NCBI GenBank assembly: GCA_934234055.1
Contig: CAKQGY010000001.1
Coordinates: 62,001 to 126,000 of the forward strand
Origin: an uncultured Alphaproteobacteria bacterium
GTDB lineage: Bacteria > Pseudomonadota > Alphaproteobacteria > CAAHEQ01 > UBA3637
Length of the DNA stretch: 64,000 bases
Direction of reading: 5' to 3'
Part shown: positions 1 through 7,886 of the stretch, one piece after another
How the letters are laid out: every line of letters begins with the position of its first letter
Position numbering within the stretch: the stretch's first letter is position 1
Made by a program: the position numbers and the translations under genes
Notes under the pieces: generated by a model
The model's input: only the letters and a program-made list of their open reading frames with translations
Databases searched by the model: none
What the model was told of the DNA's origin: nothing

Positions 1-372
1 ACCCCCGAGGCCGCCGCGAGCCGCCAAGTAAGTTTGCCCGTCATGCATTAAATCGGCCAAAACGGTCTCTTTGTCATCGGCGACAATCTCGGTTCCGACG
101 GGCACGCGAATCACCAAGTCTGCACCGGAAGGACCCGTTTTGCACCGACCCATACCGTTCGTGCCGCGCGGGGCCTTGAAATGCTGTTGATATCGAAAAT
201 CAATCAGAGTGTTGAGGTTTTGCACCGCCATAAAGACAATGTTGCCGCCTTTGCCGCCGTCGCCGCCGTCGGGACCGCCGAACTCCATATACTTTTCATG
301 GCGGAACGAACACGCTCCGTTGCCGCCGTCGCCGGCTTTGATAAAGATTTTGGCTTCGTCCAAAAATTTCAT
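1..372 (-). CDS. obgE: Obg family GTPase, N-terminal part (3' end outside window)
   Basis: The minus-strand frame reads without a stop from an ATG at 372 to the window edge, 124 residues. It begins MKFLDEAKIF and carries the glycine-rich Obg fold with repeated GGDGG/GGKGG motifs, followed by the start of the region leading to the G domain, which is cut off. Obg proteins are ribosome-associated GTPases acting in late 50S assembly and stress responses. The start overlaps the sufE stop (ATGA) and has GGAG just upstream, so the two genes are translationally coupled. The family assignment is firm; the GTP-binding motifs cannot be checked here because they lie outside the window. Confidence 0.93.
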   Translation of the reverse strand, partial: MKFLDEAKIFIKAGDGGNGACSFRHEKYMEFGGPDGGDGGKGGNIVFMAVQNLNTLIDFRYQQHFKAPRGTNGMGRCKTGPSGADLVIRVPVGTEIVADDKETVLADLMHDGQTYLAARGGLGG

Positions 373-773
373 AACTGTTCTCCGTTGATAATATCGTGAA
401 TGCGGCCGATCATAGCAAAAAAACCGTTGCGCCGTGTGGGGGACAGGTGCTCGGCCAGTCCCAGCTTTTGAAAAGCAGCCGTGAGATCCAGTGCCCGAAT
501 CTGATCCGCCGTCAGACCGTTGGTCAGAGTGAGCAAAACAGCCTCCAGCCCGCGGACAATGTGCGCGTCACTGGTCGCGTTAAAATAATAGCGGCCGTCT
601 TGAACCCGGAAGGTAAACCAGACCTGCGACATACAGCCGTCCACTTTGTGCGCGTCGGTCTTGTCCGCCGGATCAAACGGGGGGAGCGCGTCCCCCAGTT
701 CAATCAAATAGCGGTATTTATCCTCCCAATCGGATAAATATGAAAAATTGTCAAACAGTTCGGCCGGAGTCAT
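369..773 (-). CDS. sufE: SufE family cysteine desulfuration protein
   Basis: A 134-residue protein, the usual SufE length. The conserved motif VDGCMSQVW holds the reactive cysteine at about residue 47, which takes persulfide sulfur from a SufS-type cysteine desulfurase and passes it to the Fe-S scaffold. That supply is relevant here because the window encodes Fe-S-rich hydrogenase proteins. The start codon overlaps the upstream gene's stop by one base (TAATG) and the stop overlaps the obgE start, so the exported protein gene, sufE and obgE form one minus-strand operon. No sufS or other suf gene lies beside it in this window. Confidence 0.93.
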   Translation of the reverse strand: MTPAELFDNFSYLSDWEDKYRYLIELGDALPPFDPADKTDAHKVDGCMSQVWFTFRVQDGRYYFNATSDAHIVRGLEAVLLTLTNGLTADQIRALDLTAAFQKLGLAEHLSPTRRNGFFAMIGRIHDIINGEQL

Positions 774-2224
774 TATTGCACGGCTTTCCCGTTGAGAGTC
801 AGTTTGCCATCTTGAAACTGAATTTTGAGCGTGTCAACCGTCGCACCGTCCGGATCCGTCGTGCGCGCGCCCGCCGTGAGGTAAGGCCGAATGATGTCCA
901 GCATACCGCCCTGAGGCGCACAGGCCATTTCAATCATCATTTGAGAGGCTTGCTTATCCTGCTCGTCTGTGGGGTTTGTGAAGTCCTTTTTCGCCTGAGC
1001 ACAACGGGCTTCATCAACCGTCGGAACCGGCGAAATGGTGTCCAAATTGCGAATGGTCAGCGTCGCATCAACCACCGGTTGCGGATTACCGCGCACGTCA
1101 AACTTGGCCCGCGCCGTGCCCGTCAGCATCAGACCTGCGCCGGCGTTTTGAACCTGCAACTCGTGCAAGGTAATCGTGCCGGATTGCAGCATATGCTGAA
1201 TGGCGGCGTGTTGCCGGGCATCGTCGGACTTGTCATCGGTGAGGGTGAGCAGATCCTGTTTATTGAGCCCCGTAATGTCCAAACGCAGCATAATCTCGGT
1301 CGGCATCAGGTTGGCCGGCACCGGCATCGCGGTTTGCAATTGGGTGAGTTTGGTCTCAAAATGATAGGTGTCATCTTGGAAGCGAGTTTTGCCCGACAGC
1401 GCGCCCGTCGCCATGGGCAGCGAGCTGTTCGTGCCGGCGGTGGGGAAAATCTGAATCGTCGGAATTTCAAAGGTGCCCTCAAATTTATCGGCCAGCAATT
1501 GACGCGTTAAATCCACGCCGACAACCGGTGCGTTCGTCAGCAGCGAATACGCCGTCAGCACCGGGATTTTAAGGCTGCCGTTTTGGGTGGTCAGGGTCAT
1601 ATCACGCATATCCAGCGCCGCTGACATATCCATTTTGTCCGCCGCCAAAGGGCGCGCCAAAATGTCCGAAGTCAATTGCGTCAGTGCCAAGGTGCCGTCG
1701 GCGGTGCTCATTTTCGCATCGGTGGCACGCGTGGCGCGGTTGGCAATCAATTGATAGGCCGGAACAACGATTAAATCGTCCTGAACCGTGGCGGCCGTCA
1801 ATTTGATGTCGTCGTCAACCAGAGCCAGTAAGTCTTGAAGATAATCCAGAGAGGCCAGAGACAGCTTATACTGTGCCTGATCCCCGAAAGCACCGGCACG
1901 GGTCAGTTTGACCGAACGGGCAGAGAGCGACTTGACTTTGCCGTCGTCCTCGTCCGATACGGCGCCCAACGTAATATCAAAATCATCACCGTTTGGGGTG
2001 ACGGTAATTTCGCCGGGCCAGGCAATCACGGATTCAAGGGTTTGTTTGACCTGCTCGATTGTGGGGATAACCACTGCGGAAGCGGTCGTTGCCGGCGCGG
2101 GAGCGGGGGCCGTGGGGGCTGTGGCAACAGCAGGGGCCGGGGTCGGAGCCTCGGCCGCCAGCAGAGGAAATGACGCACAGGTTAAACCCGCCGCAATACA
2201 GCCCAGTAAAAGTGTTTTTTTCAT
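773..2224 (-). CDS. exported protein of unknown function (483 aa)
   Basis: I do not recognise a family with confidence. The protein starts at ATG 2224 behind AGAAAGGAG; a longer reading from 2287 lacks a ribosome-binding site. The N-terminus MKKTLLLGCIAAGLTCA followed by FPLLAAEAP is a signal peptide, then a Pro/Ala/Thr-rich linker to about residue 50. The remaining 430 residues are mixed alpha/beta and repeatedly name-like in pattern (LTAATVQDDL, LTLTNGKAV-type strands), as in periplasmic proteins of the DUF945 kind; that resemblance is only an impression. It is the first gene of the operon with sufE and obgE and is transcribed divergently from birA. Confidence 0.75.
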   Translation of the reverse strand: MKKTLLLGCIAAGLTCASFPLLAAEAPTPAPAVATAPTAPAPAPATTASAVVIPTIEQVKQTLESVIAWPGEITVTPNGDDFDITLGAVSDEDDGKVKSLSARSVKLTRAGAFGDQAQYKLSLASLDYLQDLLALVDDDIKLTAATVQDDLIVVPAYQLIANRATRATDAKMSTADGTLALTQLTSDILARPLAADKMDMSAALDMRDMTLTTQNGSLKIPVLTAYSLLTNAPVVGVDLTRQLLADKFEGTFEIPTIQIFPTAGTNSSLPMATGALSGKTRFQDDTYHFETKLTQLQTAMPVPANLMPTEIMLRLDITGLNKQDLLTLTDDKSDDARQHAAIQHMLQSGTITLHELQVQNAGAGLMLTGTARAKFDVRGNPQPVVDATLTIRNLDTISPVPTVDEARCAQAKKDFTNPTDEQDKQASQMMIEMACAPQGGMLDIIRPYLTAGARTTDPDGATVDTLKIQFQDGKLTLNGKAVQ

Positions 2225-2258
2225 CGTAAGTGTCTCCTTTCTGTTAAAAATAATGCCT

Positions 2259-2287
2259 ATTATAAAGCGGGTTTGGGGGTAAATCAA
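2259..2287 (-). promoter_or_regulatory. promoter of the exported protein-sufE-obgE operon
   Basis: On the minus strand: -35 TTGATT (2287-2282), 17-bp spacer, -10 TATAAT (2264-2259). It is back-to-back with the birA promoter. Confidence 0.7.
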
Positions 2288-2295
2288 GGATTTTC

Positions 2296-2324
2296 TTGCA
2301 ATTTTGTAAAAAATATGCTATAAC
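2296..2324 (+). promoter_or_regulatory. birA promoter giving a near-leaderless mRNA
   Basis: -35 TTGCAA (2296-2301), 17 bp, -10 TATAAC (2319-2324) preceded by TGC. The ATG lies only 7 bp beyond the -10 box, so the predicted transcript starts at or next to the start codon. Confidence 0.65.
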
Positions 2325-2331
2325 GAAAGCC

Positions 2332-3015
2332 ATGAAATGGAATGTATATCACTTTGATTGCTTGGAAAGCACTAATGACACAGCCCGTTCTTATCCCCCA
2401 AACAGTGTAATCGTGGCCGCCGAACAAACGGCCGGGCGGGGGCGTTTGGGGCGCGTGTGGCAAAGTAAGCGCGGGAATCTGTTCCTGTCGGCGGTGGTGC
2501 CGGATTACGGGTTGCAAACGCCGCTGTTGGCTTTTGTGGCGGGACTTGCCGTAGGTGATGCTTTGGCGGATTTCGGGGTGCGCCTGAAATGGCCGAATGA
2601 TGTGCTGCTGAACGGAGGAAAAGTTTGCGGAATCCTGCTGGAACGCACCGAGGAAAATCACATCATCGTCGGAATCGGTGTGAATGTGGCCGTGGCACCA
2701 CAGGCGGGCATGATGTATCGGACGGCTTGTCTGAACGGGGCGATCACGGTGCAAGAGGCCGAAGAGCGCGTGCTGAAAGCTTTGGAACGAAATCTGAATG
2801 ACTGGGAAAAAAACGGATTTGAACCTATCCGTAATCGATGGTTGGCCAAGGCAGCCGGATTGAACGAAAACGTGAAAGTTAATCTACCTGACATACAAAT
2901 CACAGGTATCTTTAAGGATTTAAGCCCGCAAGGGGAATTGGTTTTGGAAACTCCGGACAAGACCGTTCAAAAAATTGTTGCCGGAGATGTGTTTTTAACA
3001 GGAAATGAAAAATGA
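2332..3015 (+). CDS. birA: biotin--[acetyl-CoA-carboxylase] ligase
   Basis: A 227-residue class I biotin protein ligase that attaches biotin through biotinyl-AMP to the carrier subunit of acetyl-CoA carboxylase. The signature AGRGRLGRVW (about residues 35-45) is the nucleotide/biotin loop, and KWPNDVLLNGGKVCGILLE holds the catalytic lysine. A small SH3-like domain ends the protein. There is no N-terminal helix-turn-helix, so unlike E. coli BirA it is not a DNA-binding repressor. The start at 2332 fits the family N-terminus; the frame extends further upstream, but that part overlaps the promoter. The stop overlaps the rnj start (ATGA). Confidence 0.95.
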   Translation: MKWNVYHFDCLESTNDTARSYPPNSVIVAAEQTAGRGRLGRVWQSKRGNLFLSAVVPDYGLQTPLLAFVAGLAVGDALADFGVRLKWPNDVLLNGGKVCGILLERTEENHIIVGIGVNVAVAPQAGMMYRTACLNGAITVQEAEERVLKALERNLNDWEKNGFEPIRNRWLAKAAGLNENVKVNLPDIQITGIFKDLSPQGELVLETPDKTVQKIVAGDVFLTGNEK

Positions 3016-4688
3016 GTCATAATAACAGTAAAATAATTATTCCGCCCGAAGATTTTGTGTTTGTGCCGCTGGGCGGGGCAACGGGAATCGGCATGAACTT
3101 TTTTGCCTATGGGTATCAGGGGAAATGGCTGCTGGTGGATTGCGGCGTGGGTTTTCCGGGCGACGGATTGCCGGGGGTTGATGTGTTGCTGCCGGATCCG
3201 AAATTTTTGGCCGATAAGAAAAAAGATATTGTGGGCATGGTGATTACGCATGCGCATGAAGACCATATCGGCGCAATTGCCTATTTGTGGCGGGATCTGC
3301 TGTGCCCGATCTATGCGACGCCGTTTGCGGTGGAACTGATCGAAGATAAATTGGAGCAAGCGGGTCTGTTGGGACGTGCGGAAGTCGTTCGAGTGGAGCA
3401 GGGTTCGGCCATCGACCTGCCCCCGTTTGAAGTGGAATTTGTGTCTATGAACCACTCTATCCCCGAACCGAATGCGTTGGCAATCCGGACCAAAGAAGGC
3501 TTGGTCGTGCATACGGGCGACTGGAAATTGAGCGTGGACCCGATCCTGGGCAAGGGTATGGATACAGATACTTTGCGCGATCTGGGAAAAGAAGGCGTGC
3601 TGGCCGTGGTGTCGGATTCAACCAATGTGTTCGGTGAACATACCGATAAAACCGAAACCGATGTGCAGGAAACACTGGAACGCCTGATCGGGGAATATCC
3701 GGATAAGCAAATCGCCATAACCTGCTTTGCGTCCAATGTGGCGCGAGTGAAAAGCATCTATCAGGCGGCGGTCGCAAACGGGCGCGATGTGTGCCTGATG
3801 GGGCGGAGTCTGTGGCGCATTGACGGTGCGGCGCGAGCCACCGGATACTTTGACGATATGCCCGAATTTCTGTCCGAACGCGAGGCCCTGGATCGGCCGG
3901 CGGGATCGGTGCTGTATATCTGCACGGGCAGTCAGGGTGAGCCGCACTCGGCTTTGGCGTCGCTGTCGGCGATGACTCCGCAGAAAAACAGTGTCTTTTT
4001 GGGGCCGGATGATGTGGTCATTTTCTCGTCGCGGATTATTCCGGGGAACGAAAAATCCATCGCTTTGCTGCAACGGAAATTAAAGGCCAAAGGTGTTAAA
4101 ATTATTACCGACCGCGAAGAAATGGTCCATGTGTCGGGGCACTATGCGGGGGCGGATTTGGAACAGCTGTATAACCTGTTGAAACCGAAGATTGCCCTGC
4201 CGGTGCATGGGGAAGCGTTGGAGTTGGAAGGGCATGTGGCCACCGCCAAAAAATGCGGCGTGCCGTATGCGTTTGCCCTGGAAGACGGGGAGGTGATTAC
4301 CTTGTCCGAGACGCCGGAAGTGCTGGGCGAAGTGCCGACCGGAATCTTGGCCGTGGACGGCAAGCATATTGTGCCCCTGGACGCGGAAGTGATTCGCAAA
4401 CGTCGCAAAATGATGGACGACGGATCGCTGGTGATTACTTTGGTGATTGACAAGCAGGGCGCGGTGTTGGGCGAGCCGCAACTGTCCACTTTCGGGTTAT
4501 TGGATGCAACGCCGGAAGATAAGGCAACCCTGATCACCCAAATCAAAGCGGGAATTGAGGTGTTGGATTCGAATCAAAAATCCTCTAATACCCAGATTGA
4601 TCAGGCAGTGCGCACCGTAATCCGCAAGTTCTTGAACGAATTTTACGGGAAAAAACCCTTGATTGATGTGCATTTGGTGCGGATTTAA
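3012..4688 (+). CDS. rnj: ribonuclease J
   Basis: A 558-residue metallo-beta-lactamase/beta-CASP ribonuclease. The metal-binding motif HAHEDH is at about residues 79-84, VVHTGD and the SGHYAG/PVHGE motifs follow at the expected places, and the C-terminal domain is present, so the length is normal. RNase J processes and degrades RNA with endonuclease and 5'-3' exonuclease activity; Alphaproteobacteria commonly have one copy, and birA-rnj is a common alphaproteobacterial pair. It is translationally coupled to birA by a 4-bp overlap and followed by an intrinsic terminator. Confidence 0.96.
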   Translation: MSHNNSKIIIPPEDFVFVPLGGATGIGMNFFAYGYQGKWLLVDCGVGFPGDGLPGVDVLLPDPKFLADKKKDIVGMVITHAHEDHIGAIAYLWRDLLCPIYATPFAVELIEDKLEQAGLLGRAEVVRVEQGSAIDLPPFEVEFVSMNHSIPEPNALAIRTKEGLVVHTGDWKLSVDPILGKGMDTDTLRDLGKEGVLAVVSDSTNVFGEHTDKTETDVQETLERLIGEYPDKQIAITCFASNVARVKSIYQAAVANGRDVCLMGRSLWRIDGAARATGYFDDMPEFLSEREALDRPAGSVLYICTGSQGEPHSALASLSAMTPQKNSVFLGPDDVVIFSSRIIPGNEKSIALLQRKLKAKGVKIITDREEMVHVSGHYAGADLEQLYNLLKPKIALPVHGEALELEGHVATAKKCGVPYAFALEDGEVITLSETPEVLGEVPTGILAVDGKHIVPLDAEVIRKRRKMMDDGSLVITLVIDKQGAVLGEPQLSTFGLLDATPEDKATLITQIKAGIEVLDSNQKSSNTQIDQAVRTVIRKFLNEFYGKKPLIDVHLVRI

Positions 4689-4699
4689 TTTTTACTTGC

Positions 4700-4731
4700 A
4701 AAAAGCCTGACAATGTGTTAGGCTTTTTTTA
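4700..4731 (+). terminator. intrinsic terminator after rnj
   Basis: Hairpin with arms AAAAGCCT and AGGCTTTT, followed by a T run, 12 bases past the rnj stop. Confidence 0.85.
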
Positions 4732-4756
4732 TATCAATATAACGCAAGGGGGTAAT

Positions 4757-5548
4757 ATGACCGAAAAATATAATGTTATCTGTATCAAATGGGGATCGGG
4801 ATATCCGTCGGAAGATGCCAATAAATTATGCCGAATGATTAAACGCAATACCTCGTTTGACATAGATTTTTATTGCTTTACCGATGATCCGAAAGGCTTG
4901 GATAAAGATGTAATCGTCAAGCCCATGACGCACCTGAATGTCAAGCCGGAAGAAAATAAATATGCCTATCGTAAAGAAGCGGGGCTGTGCGATGATAACC
5001 TGGGCGGATTGAACGGACAGCGGGTGTTCTTTTTTGACTTGGACTCGCTGATCGTGGGGAATTTGGATGAGTTCTTCCGCTATCCCGAGGGAGATAAATT
5101 CTATATCATCAATGATTGGAATACGCGCGGGGATACCGTAGGACAGGCCAGTTGCTATTCGTGGGTTGTGGGGACGCTGGGGTTTGTGAAAAAATACTTT
5201 GAAGAACACCCCGTGGAAGTCGTGGATAAATACTATACCGCATCTCAGGAATACCTGTCGGCGAAGGTGATTGAAAAATGGGGACACTTGAACTTTTGGC
5301 CGGAAAGCTGGTTCTGCTCGTTCCGGTTCCATTGCCTGCCGCCGATGCCGTTTCGGTGGTGGGTGATGCCCAAAATTCCGAAATGGAAAGGCCTGAAAAT
5401 GATTGCGTTTCACGGATTACCGGGACTGGAAGATGCGCGCAAAGGAATCTGGTGCTCGAATCCGGCGGATCGGAAATATCCGCGCGGAATCAAAAAATTA
5501 TATAAGCATACCGAACCGGTGCGCTGGATTGATGACTATTGGAAATAG
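4757..5548 (+). CDS. putative glycosyltransferase (DxD type)
   Basis: A 263-residue protein. The motif FFDLDSLIVGNLDEFF (about residues 93-108) is the metal/nucleotide-sugar DxD motif of GT-A-fold glycosyltransferases related to GT8/GT32. I infer transfer of a sugar to a surface glycan; donor and acceptor are unknown. ATG 4757 is preferred over an upstream frame start because AAGGGGG stands just ahead of it and the preceding sequence is the rnj terminator. No clear promoter is seen between the terminator and the gene. Nine bases separate it from the next glycosyltransferase gene, so the two are probably co-transcribed. Confidence 0.75.
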   Translation: MTEKYNVICIKWGSGYPSEDANKLCRMIKRNTSFDIDFYCFTDDPKGLDKDVIVKPMTHLNVKPEENKYAYRKEAGLCDDNLGGLNGQRVFFFDLDSLIVGNLDEFFRYPEGDKFYIINDWNTRGDTVGQASCYSWVVGTLGFVKKYFEEHPVEVVDKYYTASQEYLSAKVIEKWGHLNFWPESWFCSFRFHCLPPMPFRWWVMPKIPKWKGLKMIAFHGLPGLEDARKGIWCSNPADRKYPRGIKKLYKHTEPVRWIDDYWK

Positions 5549-5557
5549 GGGAAATGT

Positions 5558-6505
5558 ATGCCGAAAATATCCGTGATTGTGCCGATTTATAATGTGGAAA
5601 AATTGCTGGAAGGATGCCTGGCCAGTATCCGGCAACAGACTTTTCCGGACTTTGAAGCCCTGTGCGTGGATGACGGTTCAACGGATCGGAGCGGCGATCT
5701 GGCCGACGAATTTGCCAAGCGTGATTCGCGCTTTCGGGTGATTCATCAGGAAAATAAGGGCCTGTCGGGAGCGCGTAATACCGCTCTGAATCAGGCAAAA
5801 GGAGACTATGTTTTCTTTTGCGATTCGGACGATTATATGCACCCGCAAACTCTGGAAGTTCTGTTGGAAGCGATAGAAAGCACGCGCGCCGATGTGGCCG
5901 GGTGCGGATTTGTTAAAACCGGAAAACTCTATCCCGTGTCGTTCCCGATTATCAGCCCGGCGGACAGAATACCTGAAATCATCTCTAACCCGTTTGAGGC
6001 CTATTTGACCAGGCGCGATATTATGACGGGTGTGTGGACACGCCTGTATCGGCGGCGAATCCTGAAAAATGTGCGGTTCGTAGAGGGAATTTACTTTGAA
6101 GATGTGCCTTTTACCACCCATATTATGGCGACGATTAAAAACTATGCCCTGATCAAAGCGCCGATGTATTACTACTATCAAAACCCGGCGTCTATACTGC
6201 ATACCTCGTTTAACCTGAAAAAAGCGGAAAGCTATGTGACGGTGATACGCACGGTTTGGGAGGATATGCGCACAATCAGACCCGAAATGATGGAACGGGT
6301 GCGGAAAATAATCCTGAACGGACGAGTCAAAATGATGCTGAACGGCATTTATAAAAAACAAAAAGATAAGGCCGAACGCAAGCGGATATTGACGGCAGTG
6401 GTGCCCGAATTAAAACGCCTGATGAAAAATGAAATAATCTCGTATCAAGGATTGAAATTAAAGCATAAAATCCGGCTGTTTCGCGTGCTGCATAAACGAG
6501 GATAA
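5558..6505 (+). CDS. family 2 glycosyltransferase
   Basis: A 315-residue GT2 enzyme. The N-terminus MPKISVIVPIYNVEKLL, the nucleotide-binding DDGSTD (about residues 37-42) and the DSDD motif (about residues 90-93) are standard for the GT-A fold. The C-terminal 80 residues are basic and helical. Such enzymes build LPS or capsule oligosaccharides on the cytoplasmic side of the membrane. It follows the DxD glycosyltransferase and is convergent with a lipoprotein gene, with only 7 bp between the stops and no obvious terminator there. Confidence 0.9.
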   Translation: MPKISVIVPIYNVEKLLEGCLASIRQQTFPDFEALCVDDGSTDRSGDLADEFAKRDSRFRVIHQENKGLSGARNTALNQAKGDYVFFCDSDDYMHPQTLEVLLEAIESTRADVAGCGFVKTGKLYPVSFPIISPADRIPEIISNPFEAYLTRRDIMTGVWTRLYRRRILKNVRFVEGIYFEDVPFTTHIMATIKNYALIKAPMYYYYQNPASILHTSFNLKKAESYVTVIRTVWEDMRTIRPEMMERVRKIILNGRVKMMLNGIYKKQKDKAERKRILTAVVPELKRLMKNEIISYQGLKLKHKIRLFRVLHKRG

Positions 6506-6512
6506 CAAAATC

Positions 6513-6881
6513 CTAGGGTTGGGCTTTGAAATGTAATTTCCGCCCGTCGGATAATGTGAGCGTGAGTGTGTCCCCTTGTAAAGCATAGCTTTGAACCTGA
6601 TGCAAATCGTCCAGGTAGGTGCGCTCAAAATCCATTTCGTCGCGCGGGCCCATCATCATCGTGGTGCCGACGGTGGAAAAAGTAATCGTGTCGGCCGATG
6701 CGGTATAATTGCCGAAATAATTGTTGACGACTTGGCCGAAAAAGCGATTCTCATGAGCGTCAAATCCAAGTGTTGCCGCAACGGGCGAATCGGTGAGAGT
6801 AAAGGTCTTGCCGGGCAGGGTTTCTCCCCGAGAGCAGGAACAGACGGCAAACAAAGATAAAAATAAAGCAATATATTTCAT
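6513..6881 (-). CDS. small lipoprotein of the META/HslJ type
   Basis: A 122-residue exported protein. Residues 1-17 form a signal peptide with adjacent cysteines (VCSC), the second of which fits a lipobox. The rest (GKTFTLTDSPVAATLGFD..., then an FFGQVVNNYFGNYT stretch) resembles META-domain proteins such as HslJ, which are small outer-membrane lipoproteins of poorly known role. ATG 6881 with AAAGGA upstream is chosen over a much longer frame that would cross the divergent promoter. It has its own promoter and is transcribed away from the phosphomannomutase gene. Confidence 0.75.
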   Translation of the reverse strand: MKYIALFLSLFAVCSCSRGETLPGKTFTLTDSPVAATLGFDAHENRFFGQVVNNYFGNYTASADTITFSTVGTTMMMGPRDEMDFERTYLDDLHQVQSYALQGDTLTLTLSDGRKLHFKAQP

Positions 6882-6905
6882 GATTGGTTTTTCCTTTCGT
6901 TTAAC

Positions 6906-6934
6906 AAAATAACCGCTTTTTGGTTGAAAAGCAA
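6906..6934 (-). promoter_or_regulatory. promoter of the META-type lipoprotein gene
   Basis: Minus strand -35 TTGCTT (6934-6929), 17 bp, -10 TATTTT (6911-6906). A palindrome AAGGGG-caga-CCCCTT lies upstream at 6970-6985. Confidence 0.55.
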
Positions 6935-6984
6935 GCGGAAATAAAAAACAGGCCAAAAAATAATAAAAAAAAGGGGCAGACCCC

Positions 6985-7013
6985 TTGAAAAAAATCTGAT
7001 TTAGGCGTATAAT
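6985..7013 (+). promoter_or_regulatory. phosphomannomutase promoter
   Basis: -35 TTGAAA (6985-6990), 17 bp, -10 TATAAT (7008-7013). GAAGGA precedes the ATG at 7042. Confidence 0.8.
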
Positions 7014-7041
7014 ACGCCCTGTTTTTTTGAGAAGGACCCAC

Positions 7042-7797
7042 ATGAAACCAAAAGTTTTCTTATCTGATAATGACGGCACATTGACCGTCGCACGCAAGCC
7101 TATCCGCGGCGAAATGGCGGATACTTTGATTGAATTTGCCAAACACTTTCGCTTTGCCATTACGACGGGATCGCCTTGGAAAGATATGGTGGAACAGATG
7201 CCGCCGGAAATCTTGAACAATCCGAATATTGACTATTGGTGCTGTATGGGGAATATCCTGTATCAACAGGGGAAAGAGGTCTATAACTCGCATAATACGA
7301 TTAACTTTGACCACTTTAATCCGATTTTGCAGGATATCTTGAAAAATTGTCCGTATCAATATCATAAATCTTTCCCGCGCCACCATGAAATCAATGCGAA
7401 CTGCGCCATCAACTTTACAATGTTGGGTCGGCCGGAAGTGGGCGAACCATCAATGGAAGATCGGTGCGACTATGTCAAATGGGATCAGGCCAACGGCCAG
7501 CGCAAGTGGATTATTGATCACTTGGCCAAAACGCACCCCGAATATAACTTTACCTATGGGGGACAGATCTCGGTGGATATTGTGAAAAAAGGCTGTGATA
7601 AGGCGCAGGTCGTGAACTATTATAAAGACAAATACGAAATTGTCTATTTCGGCGACCGAATCTATAAACGCGGCAATGATAATGCTATTGCGCACGAAGT
7701 TGTGGATTGCGGCGGCAGTATCTATTCCGTCAGCGGACCGGAAGAAACAATGCATATTATGCAAACCTTGATTGCCCAGGATAAAAAATCGGCCTGA
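7042..7797 (+). CDS. eukaryote-type phosphomannomutase (HAD superfamily)
   Basis: A 251-residue HAD phosphatase-fold protein. DNDGTLT near the N-terminus is the DxDGTLT motif with the phosphorylated aspartate. TTGSPW matches HAD motif II. The C-terminal part, with GGQISVDI, GCDK, YFGDR, GNDNAIA and then SVSGPEET, lines up with human PMM1/PMM2 (GGQISFDV, GWDK, FFGDK, GNDYEIF, SVTAPEDT). The reaction would be interconversion of mannose 6- and 1-phosphate, supplying GDP-mannose for surface glycans, which suits the two upstream glycosyltransferases. Most bacteria use an unrelated alpha-D-phosphohexomutase instead. A general sugar-phosphate phosphatase remains possible. Confidence 0.8.
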   Translation: MKPKVFLSDNDGTLTVARKPIRGEMADTLIEFAKHFRFAITTGSPWKDMVEQMPPEILNNPNIDYWCCMGNILYQQGKEVYNSHNTINFDHFNPILQDILKNCPYQYHKSFPRHHEINANCAINFTMLGRPEVGEPSMEDRCDYVKWDQANGQRKWIIDHLAKTHPEYNFTYGGQISVDIVKKGCDKAQVVNYYKDKYEIVYFGDRIYKRGNDNAIAHEVVDCGGSIYSVSGPEETMHIMQTLIAQDKKSA

Positions 7798-7833
7798 AAT
7801 CCGCGCTTTTTTTAGGTAAAACGCAAAAAAAAC

Positions 7834-7863
7834 TTGCTTTCGTTTTGCAAGGTGTGCTAATCT
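7834..7863 (+). promoter_or_regulatory. promoter of the SPOR-nagZ-serS group
   Basis: -35 TTGCTT (7834-7839), 18 bp ending in TGC, -10 TAATCT (7858-7863). Confidence 0.55.
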
Positions 7864-7886
7864 GAACAAAAAGAAAGGAATGTGCT

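Noticed and set aside
1835..2282. Overlapping plus-strand frames rich in Gly and Ala opposite the exported protein gene
   Set aside because: Antisense images of its Pro/Ala-rich linker; the minus-strand gene has a signal peptide, promoter and ribosome-binding site.
6970..6985. AAGGGG-caga-CCCCTT palindrome as terminator of the upstream glycosyltransferase operon
   Set aside because: No T run on the plus strand, and a convergent lipoprotein gene lies between; on the minus strand it would end nothing obvious.
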